A program made the translations under genes and the position numbers. From an uncultured Clostridia bacterium (GTDB lineage Bacteria > Bacillota > Clostridia > TANB77 > CAG-508), in the NCBI GenBank assembly GCA_944387405.1, contig CALXET010000009.1, positions 1-51,010 on the forward strand: 51,010 bases of DNA, in the 5' to 3' direction. Shown here in pieces: positions 28,811 through 37,416 of the stretch (position 1 is its first letter; each line of letters begins with the position of its first letter). The notes under the pieces were generated by a model. The model did no database searches. It was not told the origin of the DNA and was given only the letters and a program-made list of their open reading frames with translations.

Positions 28811-28909
28811 TTTATTAAAATATACTAGCAAAAAAATATAAATTATGATTAAATATTAATTGTAATTTTCAAATTGAATAAAGAGTCGTTTAACAAGGAG
28901 GTGCGAAGA

Positions 28910-29344
28910 ATGCAATTAGGTGAATTAAAGCCAGCAGTAAAGAAAGTTACAAGAAGAAGAGTAGGACGTGGAATGGGTTCAGGACTTGGAAAAACTTCTG
29001 GAAAAGGTCACAAAGGTCAAAAAGCTAGATCAGGTGGCGGAGTAAGAAGAGGTTTTGAAGGAGGTCAAACACCTTTATATAGAAGATTACCTAAAAGAGG
29101 ATTTAATAATATCCATGCTAAAAACTATACAGAAGTAACATTAACAATGCTTAACAAATCAGAAGCTAAAGAAGTTACAGCTGAAAGTTTACTTGCAGAA
29201 GGTATTATAGGAAAAATAAATGATGGTATAGTTGTTCTTGGAACAGGTACTTTAGAGAAAAAACTAACTGTTAAGGCAAAGAGATTTACTAAAACAGCTG
29301 CAGAAAAAATAGAAGCTGCAGGTGGAAAGATAGAGGTGATTTAG
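28910..29344 (+). CDS. rplO: Ribosomal protein L15
   Basis: The ATG at 28910 follows a strong AAGGAGGTG and gives [12 protein letters not shown], the family start. The 144-residue protein has the Gly-rich [22 protein letters not shown] region. The stop abuts the secY TTG start. Confidence 0.97.
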   Translation: MQLGELKPAVKKVTRRRVGRGMGSGLGKTSGKGHKGQKARSGGGVRRGFEGGQTPLYRRLPKRGFNNIHAKNYTEVTLTMLNKSEAKEVTAESLLAEGIIGKINDGIVVLGTGTLEKKLTVKAKRFTKTAAEKIEAAGGKIEVI

Positions 29345-30670
29345 TTGTTAAACACTATAAAAAACTCACTTAAAAACCCAGATATCAGAAAAAGAATTCT
29401 ATATACATTATTATTAATAGTAGTATTTAGATTAGGTTGTTATATAATTGTTCCAGGAGTTGATTCTGCAATGCTTGCTGAGCAGCTTGCAAATTCAACT
29501 GGAACATTAACAGGTTTAATTAACACAATATCAGGTGGTGCTTTTTCAAAATTATCAGTATTTGCTATGTCTGTAACACCATATATTACAGCTTCAATTA
29601 TTCTACAATTATTAGCAATGATAGTTCCATCTTTAGAAAAGCTAGTTAAAGATGGTGGAGAAAGCGGAAGACAGAAAATGAATAAATATACTAAAATTTT
29701 AACTATAGTTTTAGCTGCAGTTGAAGCTTTAGGTATTTATATTTCATATAGTAGTAGCTACAGTGATGTTTTCATTAATCCAGGATTAAGGACAGGTATG
29801 ATATTTGTACTTTCTTTAGTAGCTGGTACATCAATATTAATGTGGCTTGGAGATCAAATTACAGGTAAAGGTATTGGAAATGGAATATCTATGTTAATAT
29901 TTGTAGGTATAATATCAAGAATACCAGACGGTGCATTAACACTATTTAATTTAGCTTTCAATCCATTTTCAACAACAAACTTCTTAATTGCCTTAGCAAT
30001 TTTATTAGGAGCTATATTATTAATAGCAGGTGTTGTATTTGTGCAACAAGCTGAAAGAAGAGTTCCTGTACAATATGCTAAAAAAGTTGTTGGAAGAAAA
30101 ATGTATGGTGGTCAAAATACACATATTCCATTAAAACTTGCTATGGCAGGTGTAATGCCAATAATTTTTGCATCATCATTCATGACATTACCAGCAATGC
30201 TTATCCAAATATTTAATCCACAAGCAATTGGTGGAACAGGATTTTGGGCAGGCTTATATCAATTTTCTATTGCAACTTCAACATCAGCAGGTGTTGGACT
30301 TGGCTATTCAATAGCAAATGCAATAATATATTTATTATTAATTGTTGGATTTACATTTTTCTATACATTTGCTACATTTAATCCAGCAGAAGTATCAGTA
30401 AATATTAAGAAAAATGGAGGATTTATTCCAGGAATTAGAGCTGGAAAACCTACAACAGATTATTTATCATCAATAATTTCAAAATTGACTTTATTTGGTG
30501 GATTTTTCTTAAGTTTAATTGCTATACTTCCAATGCTTATGAGATTTACTCCAATAGATATTACTTTTGGAGGAACATCAATACTTATCTTAGTAGGTGT
30601 AGCATTAGAAACAATGCAACAATTAGAATCTAGATTAGTAATGAGACACTATAAAGGATTCTTAGAATAA
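29345..30670 (+). CDS. secY: Preprotein translocase subunit SecY
   Basis: A TTG start directly follows the rplO stop, with AGGTGA inside rplO, so the two are translationally coupled. The 441-residue channel protein has ten membrane helices and the family motifs GGAFSKLSVFAMSVTPYI and GIGNGISMLIFVGI. It forms the SecYEG pore. Confidence 0.98.
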   Translation: MLNTIKNSLKNPDIRKRILYTLLLIVVFRLGCYIIVPGVDSAMLAEQLANSTGTLTGLINTISGGAFSKLSVFAMSVTPYITASIILQLLAMIVPSLEKLVKDGGESGRQKMNKYTKILTIVLAAVEALGIYISYSSSYSDVFINPGLRTGMIFVLSLVAGTSILMWLGDQITGKGIGNGISMLIFVGIISRIPDGALTLFNLAFNPFSTTNFLIALAILLGAILLIAGVVFVQQAERRVPVQYAKKVVGRKMYGGQNTHIPLKLAMAGVMPIIFASSFMTLPAMLIQIFNPQAIGGTGFWAGLYQFSIATSTSAGVGLGYSIANAIIYLLLIVGFTFFYTFATFNPAEVSVNIKKNGGFIPGIRAGKPTTDYLSSIISKLTLFGGFFLSLIAILPMLMRFTPIDITFGGTSILILVGVALETMQQLESRLVMRHYKGFLE

Positions 30671-30710
30671 TATAAATAATTAGAGAAAAATATAAATAAC
30701 TTATCATATA

Positions 30711-30731
30711 GGGGCGGACAATCTCTGCCCC
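30711..30731 (+). promoter_or_regulatory. GC-rich hairpin between secY and adk
   Basis: GGGGCGGA pairs with TCTGCCCC (one G-U) around CAATC, an 8-bp stem that stands out in very AT-rich DNA. No T run follows, so it is not a standard terminator. It may be a processing or stability element separating the secY and adk messages. Confidence 0.5.
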
Positions 30732-30853
30732 AATATGTATGTTATAAACTAAAAATATGATATTATATTTTTTTCTAAGTAATTATGAACATATCTAAAA
30801 ATATGAAGTAAATAATTATTTAGAAAATAATATAAAATAGGAGTGATTTTTTT

Positions 30854-31525
30854 ATGGTAATTATAATGCTAGGAGCACCTGGAGTAGGAAAAGGAACAGT
30901 TGCAGGAATCCTTACAGAAAAACTTGGAATTCCTCAAGTATCTAGTGGAGATATTTTTAGAAAAGCAATGGCAGAAAAAACAGAACTTGGAAAAAAGGTA
31001 GAGGGATATATGACAAAAGGAGAACTAGTTCCAGATGAATTAACTATTAAAGTTATTGAAGAAAGATTATTAGAACCTGATTTAGAAGGTGGAGTAATAT
31101 TAGATGGATTCCCTAGAACGAGAGTACAAGCTGAAAAATTAGATGAATTTTTAAAAGAAAAAAATAAAAAAGTAGATATGGTTATTGATTTAAATTCACC
31201 AGAAGAAGAAATATTAGACAGAATAGTAAATAGAAGAATTTGTTCAAATCAAAATTGTAAAGCAGTATATAATATTAAATTAAATAAACCTAAAGTAGAA
31301 GGTATTTGTGATAGATGTGGATCAAAACTTTATCAAAGAGAAGATGATACAGTAGAAAAAGTAAAAAATAGAATTAAAGTCTATGAAGCACAAACAAGAC
31401 CATTAGAAGATTATTATGAAAATACTAAAGTTTTATATAGAATTACTATTAGCCAAAAGATAAATAAAATGGCAAAAGAAGCAGCAGAAGAAGTAGTAGA
31501 ATATCTAAATAATAAGGGAGAATAG
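30854..31525 (+). CDS. adk: Adenylate kinase (zinc-lid form)
   Basis: It converts ATP and AMP to two ADP. The 223-residue protein has GAPGVGKGT (from residue 7), the AMP-binding SSGDIFRKA and DGFPRTRVQAE motifs, and a lid with four cysteines (CSNQNC...CDRC), typical of Gram-positive zinc-binding adenylate kinases. map begins 5 bp later. Confidence 0.97.
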   Translation: MVIIMLGAPGVGKGTVAGILTEKLGIPQVSSGDIFRKAMAEKTELGKKVEGYMTKGELVPDELTIKVIEERLLEPDLEGGVILDGFPRTRVQAEKLDEFLKEKNKKVDMVIDLNSPEEEILDRIVNRRICSNQNCKAVYNIKLNKPKVEGICDRCGSKLYQREDDTVEKVKNRIKVYEAQTRPLEDYYENTKVLYRITISQKINKMAKEAAEEVVEYLNNKGE

Positions 31526-31530
31526 ATAAA

Positions 31531-32305
31531 ATGGTTAGTATTAAATCAAAAAGAGAAATTGAACTTATGAAAGAACCATGTAAAATAGTTGCACAAACGC
31601 ATGAACTTTTAAAAAAATCTATCAGACCACGGAATTTCAACATTAGAGTTAGATAAAATTGCTGAAGATTTTATTAGAAGTAAAGGAGCAATTCCTTCAG
31701 AAAAAGGATATCCAAGTGGAATTGAAGGAGTTATGGATTTTCCAGGAAGTATATGTGCATCAATAAATGACGAAGTCATACATGGTATTCCTTCAAAAAG
31801 AGCAATCTTAAAAGAAGGAGACATTATTAGTTTTGATTTAACTGTATATAAAAATGGATTTCATGGAGATGCTGCAAGAACATATATAGTTGGAAAAGCG
31901 AACTCTAAAGAAGATGAAAAATTAATAGAAGTTACTAAACAATCATTTTTTGAAGGTTTAAAATATGCTAAAAAAGGTAATAGGGTTGGAGATATTTCAA
32001 ATGCTATACATGAATATGTTACTAAGAATGGTTTTAGTGTACTAAGAGAATTCCAAGGTCATGGTATAGGTAGACAGATGCATGAAGATCCAGGAGTTCC
32101 AAACTATGGTAAGCCTGGACGTGGAATGAGACTTGTACCTGGTATGACAATTTGTATTGAACCTATGGTTATAGCTGGAAGACCAGACATCCTAGAACTA
32201 GATGATGGATGGACGATAATATCAGAAGATGGAACAAATTCAGCTCATTATGAAAATACAATTTTAATTACAGAAAAAGAACCAGAAATATTGACATTAA
32301 TCTAA
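31531..32305 (+). CDS. map: Methionine aminopeptidase type I, interrupted by a +1 frameshift at a CGG codon
   Basis: The enzyme removes the initiator methionine. Frame 0 from the ATG at 31531 gives MVSIKSKREIELMKEPCKIV up to SIRP, then meets CGG (codon 34, 31630-31632) and stops at TAA nine codons on. Skipping the C at 31630 restores the family sequence PGISTLELDKIAEDF and an open frame to 32305, about 257 residues in all, a normal length. The metal ligands and catalytic histidines are in the second part (INDEVIHGIP, FDLTVYKNGFHGDAA, GHGIGRQMHE, EPMVI, HYENTILIT). With no other map seen here, it is either a sequencing error or a recoded gene; see findings. Confidence 0.88.
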
Positions 32306-32376
32306 AAATGATGTATACTATACTAGCTTATTATTTTATGGCTTTAGAAAAAATTTAAATCTAAGGAGGAAGAAAA

Positions 32377-32595
32377 TTGTCAAAAGAAGATGTAATTGAA
32401 GTAGAAGGTACTGTAATAGAGGCATTACCAAATACAAATTTTAAAGTAGAACTAGAAAATGGACATCAAGTATTAGCTCATATTTCTGGTAAACTTAGAA
32501 TGAATTATATTAAAATATTACCAGGTGACAAAGTTAAATTAGAACTTTCACCATATGATTTAAATAAAGGAAGAATTATTTGGAGAGCAAAATAA
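32377..32595 (+). CDS. infA: Translation initiation factor IF-1
   Basis: A TTG start follows AAGGAGG. The 72-residue OB-fold protein has the family pattern [38 protein letters not shown] and [11 protein letters not shown]. Confidence 0.97.
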   Translation: MSKEDVIEVEGTVIEALPNTNFKVELENGHQVLAHISGKLRMNYIKILPGDKVKLELSPYDLNKGRIIWRAK

Positions 32596-32670
32596 TAAGG
32601 TTAAATTAAAAAGTAAATTATTAAAATAATTTTATACAAATATATATTATAACAAAAAGAGGTGAAAAAA

Positions 32671-32784
32671 ATGAAAGTAAGACCATCAGTAAAGAAAATT
32701 TGTGAAAAATGTAAAATAATTAAAAGAAAAGGTGTAATCAGAGTAATCTGTGAAAACCCAAAACATAAACAAAGACAAGGTTAA
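32671..32784 (+). CDS. rpmJ: Ribosomal protein L36
   Basis: Thirty-seven codons beginning [15 protein letters not shown], with the zinc ligands C11, C14, C27 and H32. An AAAGAGGTGA site precedes it. It lies between infA and the alpha-operon leader. Confidence 0.97.
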   Translation: MKVRPSVKKICEKCKIIKRKGVIRVICENPKHKQRQG

Positions 32785-32799
32785 TTGTTAACCAAATGA

Positions 32800-32877
32800 G
32801 GGGTACTAGTATTAGTAGCCCCGAAAATCATGTTAATAATGTGAAAATAGGTGCGGCTGATTTTTTTCTATTTTTAC
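32800..32877 (+). promoter_or_regulatory. Structured leader of the rpsM-rplQ (alpha) operon
   Basis: In the 185-bp gap before rpsM, GGGG-TACTA pairs with TAGTA-(G)-CCCC (32800-32822). Further on, GTGAAAATAG (32841-32850) pairs over 10 bp with CTATTTTTAC (32868-32877), while AAAATCA (32824-32830) can pair with TGATTTT (32858-32864). The last two helices interleave, so they either form a pseudoknot or exclude each other. In E. coli S4 controls this operon through a pseudoknot in the same place; the link here is inferred. Confidence 0.55.
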
Positions 32878-32969
32878 ATTTATTATATATATACAATCCA
32901 GTTTAATTACATTTCGTTTATACTAATTAGACTATTAAAAACAAAATTATTGTGGAGGTGCAAAAATTT

Positions 32970-33341
32970 ATGGCTCGTATAGCAGGAGTAGATTTACCTA
33001 GAGAAAAAAGAGTTGAGATAGGACTAACTTATATTTATGGTATAGGTCTTTCAAGTTCTCAAAAAATACTTAAAGATGCTGGAATTAATCCAGATACTAG
33101 AGTAAAGGATTTAACAGATGATGATGTTAACTTAATAAGAAAAGCAATGGAACACTACAAAGTTGAAGGTGATTTAAGAAGAGAAGTTGCTTTAAATATT
33201 AAAAGATTAACTGAAATTGGATGTTATAGAGGATTAAGACATAGAAGAGGATTACCAGTAAGAGGTCAAAGAACAAAAACAAATGCTCGTACTAGAAAAG
33301 GTCCTAGAAAAGTAGTAAGCAAAAGCAAAAAAGCAAATTAA
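32970..33341 (+). CDS. rpsM: Ribosomal protein S13
   Basis: The ATG at 32970 gives [21 protein letters not shown], the family start; an upstream GTG at 32952 would overlap the GGAGGTG binding site. The 123-residue protein ends with [16 protein letters not shown]. Confidence 0.98.
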   Translation: MARIAGVDLPREKRVEIGLTYIYGIGLSSSQKILKDAGINPDTRVKDLTDDDVNLIRKAMEHYKVEGDLRREVALNIKRLTEIGCYRGLRHRRGLPVRGQRTKTNARTRKGPRKVVSKSKKAN

Positions 33342-33376
33342 TTCGAAGTAGATTTTAAAAGGAGGATAAGCTAGAT

Positions 33377-33775
33377 ATGGCTAAGAATGTAACAAAGAAA
33401 ACAGTAACTAGAAGAAGAGACAGAAAAAACATTGAAAGTGGAGCAGCTCACATTCATTCTAGTTTTAATAACACAATAGTTACAATAACAGATACTCAAG
33501 GTAATGTAATATCTTGGGCAAGTGCTGGTGGACTTGGATTCAAAGGTTCAAGAAAAAGCACACCATTTGCTGCAGGTCAAGCAGCAGAAACTGCTTCTAA
33601 AGCAGCCATGGAACATGGTTTAAAAACAGTAGAAGTATATGTTAAAGGACCAGGTTCAGGAAGAGAAGCTGCAATTAGAGCATTACAAACAGCTGGTTTG
33701 GAAATTACTATGATTAAAGATGTAACTCCAATACCACACAATGGTTGTAGACCACCAAAAAGAAGAAGAGTATAA
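33377..33775 (+). CDS. rpsK: Ribosomal protein S11
   Basis: One hundred and thirty-two residues with [20 protein letters not shown] and the C-terminal [25 protein letters not shown] precedes the start. Confidence 0.98.
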   Translation: MAKNVTKKTVTRRRDRKNIESGAAHIHSSFNNTIVTITDTQGNVISWASAGGLGFKGSRKSTPFAAGQAAETASKAAMEHGLKTVEVYVKGPGSGREAAIRALQTAGLEITMIKDVTPIPHNGCRPPKRRRV

Positions 33776-33826
33776 TTTAAGAGAATATAAACAAAAAAGA
33801 AATTTAGAAAGAGGTGTAATTTTTAC

Positions 33827-34450
33827 ATGGCTAGATATAAAGATGAACAATGCCGTATTTGCCGTAGAGAAGGTCAAAAGTTATTTTTAAAAGGCTGTAG
33901 ATGTTATTCTGATAAATGTAGCGTAACTAGAAGAAATTACGCACCAGGACAACATGGTCAAAAAAGATCAAAACTTTCTGAATACGGAACTCAATTAAGA
34001 GAAAAACAAAAAACAAAATCATTCTATGGAGTTGGAGAAAAACAATTTAGAGGATATTTTGAAAAAGCTTCAAATAAAAAAGGTATAACAGGTGAAAACT
34101 TACTTCAAATATTAGAAAGTAGATTAGACAATGTTGTATATAGATTAGGTTTTGGAGTTTCAAGACCACAAGCTAGACAACTTGTAACTCATGGAAACAT
34201 TGAAGTTAATGGAAAGAAAGTTGATATAGCATCTTATTTAGTAAAACCAGGAGATGTTGTAGCAATAAGAGAAATTAGAAAAGATAATCCAGTAGTTAAA
34301 GAAAATATTGAATCTAATGCAAGACCAGTTCCAGAATGGCTAGAACTTGATAAAGATAATATGTCTGGAAAAGTTATAAGACTTGCAAATAGAGAAGATA
34401 TAGACTTACCAGTTGAAGAACACTTAATAGTAGAGTTATACAACAAATAA
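33827..34450 (+). CDS. rpsD: Ribosomal protein S4, cysteine-rich zinc form
   Basis: Two hundred and seven residues with an N-terminal cysteine cluster (C9, C12, C24, C26, C31) of the zinc-binding type, then the S4 RNA-binding domain ([24 protein letters not shown]). S4 is the classical repressor of alpha operons. Confidence 0.98.
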   Translation: MARYKDEQCRICRREGQKLFLKGCRCYSDKCSVTRRNYAPGQHGQKRSKLSEYGTQLREKQKTKSFYGVGEKQFRGYFEKASNKKGITGENLLQILESRLDNVVYRLGFGVSRPQARQLVTHGNIEVNGKKVDIASYLVKPGDVVAIREIRKDNPVVKENIESNARPVPEWLELDKDNMSGKVIRLANREDIDLPVEEHLIVELYNK

Positions 34451-34555
34451 TAGTAAAGCTATTATACGTATATTTATTGTATTTAGTATTGAAATTATAA
34501 AGATTTGGGAATATTTAAAGAAGAAATAAATATATTCCAAGATGGAGGTAAATAA

Positions 34556-35503
34556 ATGATTGAATTTGAAAAGCCAAACATCGATTGCGTAGAAACAGAT
34601 AATGTAAGAAATTATGCAAAGTTTGTATGCGAACCATTAGAACGTGGTTATGGAATGACAATTGGAAATTCACTAAGGAGAATATTATTATCATCACTAC
34701 CTGGAGCTGCTATTACAAGTGTTAAGATTGATGGTGTCGTACACGAATTTTCAACTGTTCCTGGAGTAGTTGAAGACGTACCAGAAATTATTGTAAACTT
34801 AAAATGCGTAAGACTAAGAATGCATGATAATGAAGAAAGAACAATTAGTATAGACTTTAAAGGTCCTGGAGAAGTTAAAGCTGGAGATATTATTACAGAT
34901 AGTAATGTAGAAATATTAAATCCAGAATTACATATCGCAACAGTTGCAAAAGGTGAGAAATTACATATGGAAATGACTGTTGAAAGAGGTAGAGGATATA
35001 ATGTAGCTGAAAAGAATAAAAAGGAAGATATGCCTATAGATGTTCTACCAATAGATTCTATATTTACACCAGTTAAAAAAGTAAATTATAAAGTTGAAAA
35101 TACTAGAGTAGGACAAATGGTTGATTATGATAAACTTACTATTGAAGTATGGACAGATGGTAGTTTAAAACCATATGAAGCATTAAGTTTAGCTGCAAAA
35201 GTTATGACAGGACATTTAGAATTATTTATTGACTTATCAGAGACTGCAAAGAATACTCAAGTTATGGTAGAAAAAGAAGAATCTAAGAAAGAAAAAGTAT
35301 TAGAGATGCCAATAGAAGAACTTGAGCTTTCAGTTAGATCATATAACTGTTTAAAGAGAGCGGGAATTGCTACAGTAGAAGACTTAGCAAGCAAATCTCA
35401 AGAAGATATGATGAAAGTTAGAAATTTAGGAAAGAAATCTCTTGACGAAGTTACTAACAAATTAATCGCTTTAGGATTAAACTTTTCATCAATAGAAGAC
35501 TAA
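34556..35503 (+). CDS. rpoA: RNA polymerase alpha subunit
   Basis: The 315-residue protein has the N-terminal assembly domain ([22 protein letters not shown]) and the C-terminal domain (about 250-312) that contacts UP elements and activators ([27 protein letters not shown]). Standard place between rpsD and rplQ. Confidence 0.98.
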   Translation: MIEFEKPNIDCVETDNVRNYAKFVCEPLERGYGMTIGNSLRRILLSSLPGAAITSVKIDGVVHEFSTVPGVVEDVPEIIVNLKCVRLRMHDNEERTISIDFKGPGEVKAGDIITDSNVEILNPELHIATVAKGEKLHMEMTVERGRGYNVAEKNKKEDMPIDVLPIDSIFTPVKKVNYKVENTRVGQMVDYDKLTIEVWTDGSLKPYEALSLAAKVMTGHLELFIDLSETAKNTQVMVEKEESKKEKVLEMPIEELELSVRSYNCLKRAGIATVEDLASKSQEDMMKVRNLGKKSLDEVTNKLIALGLNFSSIED

Positions 35504-35524
35504 TTTATAGGAAGGAGAATAAAA

Positions 35525-36034
35525 GTGGCAGGTACTAGAAAACTTGGAAAACCAACTGATCAAAGATTAGCAATGCTTAAAACTCAAACTACTGATGTAC
35601 TTTTAAATGGTAAAATAGTTACAACAGAAGCAAGAGCAAAAGAAGTTAAAGCTATAGTAGATAGTATAATTGCATCTGCAATTAAAGAAAAAGATAACTT
35701 TGAAGAAGTTGAAGTTAAAGTTGTTAAAGCTAAATTAGATAGCAAAGGACATAAAGTTACTGAAAAAGTTACAAGCAAAAATGGTAAAGATTATTTAAGA
35801 GTAGTTAAAGAAGAAACTACTGAAAAAAGAAAAAAAGATATGCCTTCTAGATTAAATGCTAGAAGAAGAATAATGAAAAAAGTTAACAAAGTTGAAGGTG
35901 TTGACTTAATGAATAAATTATTCGAAGAAATAGCACCAAAATATTCTGATAGAGTAGGTGGATATACAAGAATAGTAAAATGCGCTCCAAGAAAAGGAGA
36001 TAACGCAGATATGGCAATTCTAGAATTGTTATAA
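35525..36034 (+). CDS. rplQ: Ribosomal protein L17 with an internal insertion
   Basis: A GTG start follows GGAAGGAG. The start (RKLGKPTDQRLAMLKTQTTDVL) and the end (RVGGYTRIVKCAPRKGDNADMAILELL) are typical L17. Between them, about residues 57-108 hold a Lys/Glu/Val-rich insertion, making the protein 169 residues instead of roughly 115-130. It keeps frame and codon use, so it is an evolved insertion, not an error. Confidence 0.96.
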   Translation: MAGTRKLGKPTDQRLAMLKTQTTDVLLNGKIVTTEARAKEVKAIVDSIIASAIKEKDNFEEVEVKVVKAKLDSKGHKVTEKVTSKNGKDYLRVVKEETTEKRKKDMPSRLNARRRIMKKVNKVEGVDLMNKLFEEIAPKYSDRVGGYTRIVKCAPRKGDNADMAILELL

Positions 36035-36056
36035 TAAATATTTGTATAAAAAGAGG

Positions 36057-36113
36057 CGGATACTTTAGATGTACTTATAAAATATAGAGTATATCTAAAG
36101 TATCCGTTTGTTT
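36057..36113 (+). terminator. Terminator of the ribosomal protein cluster
   Basis: A 14-bp perfect stem (CGGATACTTTAGAT with its complement) and a T-rich tail follow rplQ. It ends the long S10-spc-alpha transcript. Confidence 0.85.
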
Positions 36114-36237
36114 TATTTTCTATTTTTTCTTAATTTTATTATTTAATTTCTGAAATCTTATAATATATTAGTTTAATCTAAATAAAAGGTAACATAAACA
36201 GATTATTTTCCATATTATACTTTTAAGAGGTGATAAT

Positions 36238-36552
36238 ATGGGAATTATTATTTTTTCTATAATAATGTTTTTTGCTTTTTTGGGAATCTATTATTTAATA
36301 AGAGAAATTATATATTATAAAATATATAAAAAGATGAATATATCTAAAGATATAGAATGCAATATAATTATCAATAATTGCCGTGAGAATAATCTAGAAA
36401 TGTTTTTCAAGAAATTTTTATATATGTATATGGATAATAACATTTTTAAAAAAATAACGATTGTCGCAAGAAATGTAGATGAAAATTCAAGATACATATT
36501 AAAACAAATAGAAGATGAATATAGTTTTATTAAAGTAGTGGAAAATAAATAG
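36238..36552 (+). CDS. Small membrane-anchored protein of unknown function
   Basis: One hundred and four residues. One N-terminal membrane helix (about 2-22) is followed by a basic segment and a small soluble domain ending IEDEYSFIKVVENK. AAGAGGTGA precedes the ATG. The soluble part has short beta/alpha-like pieces (CNIIINNCRENN, ITIVARNVDENS) but no family I recognise. Confidence 0.6.
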   Translation: MGIIIFSIIMFFAFLGIYYLIREIIYYKIYKKMNISKDIECNIIINNCRENNLEMFFKKFLYMYMDNNIFKKITIVARNVDENSRYILKQIEDEYSFIKVVENK

Positions 36553-36670
36553 TTAATAAAAACAAGAAAATAGAAAATAGTAAATAATATACAATGTAAT
36601 ATTGCTAATAAGGGTTATAATATATTAAAATAAATGTGAAAAATAAAAATTAATTTTGAGTGAGGAACTT

Positions 36671-37249
36671 ATGGAAAATAATTATTGTAGTTACAAGAAT
36701 GTTATAATTATTTGTACTGTTATAACATTTATATTAATTGTAATAGCAAGTATATTAATATATATAAAACACAATAGCAAAATTGAAAGTAGAAATAAAA
36801 GTTTAACATACATTGACTCAAATGTTATTACACTTAAATCAAGTGATGATATAAATAATAAGAAACCAATAATTGATGAATTAAAGCATAGTAAAACTGA
36901 AAGAGATATGTCAAAAGTAAAAATGACTATTAAAGATGAAGAAGTAACATCTGAAGGAATAGAAATTATAATTGAAGATAAGAATGAAACTTCATACGTT
37001 TACGATTCGTGGTTTGAAATAGAGAAATTAGAAAATAATGAATGGAAAAAGCTACAATATAGAGATGATTATGTATCAGATGATATAGGATATATGATTT
37101 ATGAGTTGAAAGATGGAAAACTAGAAGAGAAAATTAATTGGTCAAAAGAATATGGAATTTTAGATAGAGGAAAATATAAATTAATAAAAAGATGTATGGA
37201 TGAAGATGATATTTATAAATATATAGAAATTGAGTTTGAAATTAAGTAA
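36671..37249 (+). CDS. Membrane-anchored protein with a possible Ig-like domain
   Basis: The product has 192 residues from the ATG at 36671 (GTGAGG upstream); a TTG at 36656 is less likely. After one N-terminal membrane helix (about 10-32) there is a short linker and a beta-rich extracellular domain: MTIKDEEVTSEGIEIIIEDKN, then DSWFEIEKLENNEWKKL and ILDRGKYKLIKRCM. This resembles bacterial Ig-like domains of Firmicutes surface proteins. Function is unknown. Confidence 0.55.
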   Translation: MENNYCSYKNVIIICTVITFILIVIASILIYIKHNSKIESRNKSLTYIDSNVITLKSSDDINNKKPIIDELKHSKTERDMSKVKMTIKDEEVTSEGIEIIIEDKNETSYVYDSWFEIEKLENNEWKKLQYRDDYVSDDIGYMIYELKDGKLEEKINWSKEYGILDRGKYKLIKRCMDEDDIYKYIEIEFEIK

Positions 37250-37303
37250 TAAGCAATATTTATAAATTAAGGTAACATGAGATTAGTAATAAAAAATTAA
37301 AAT

Positions 37304-37340
37304 AAAGAGAATTTAAGAATTATCTTAAATTCTCTTTTAA
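37304..37340 (+). terminator. Rho-independent terminator
   Basis: A 15-bp stem (AAAGAGAATTTAAGA with its complement) has an ATTA loop and ends in TTTT. Confidence 0.85.
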
Positions 37341-37416
37341 TATTTTTCTATTTGCATTGTAAAATAAAAATATTTCTGATAGACTAAAGAAAGCTAAAAA
37401 GTAAGAAGGTAAAAAG

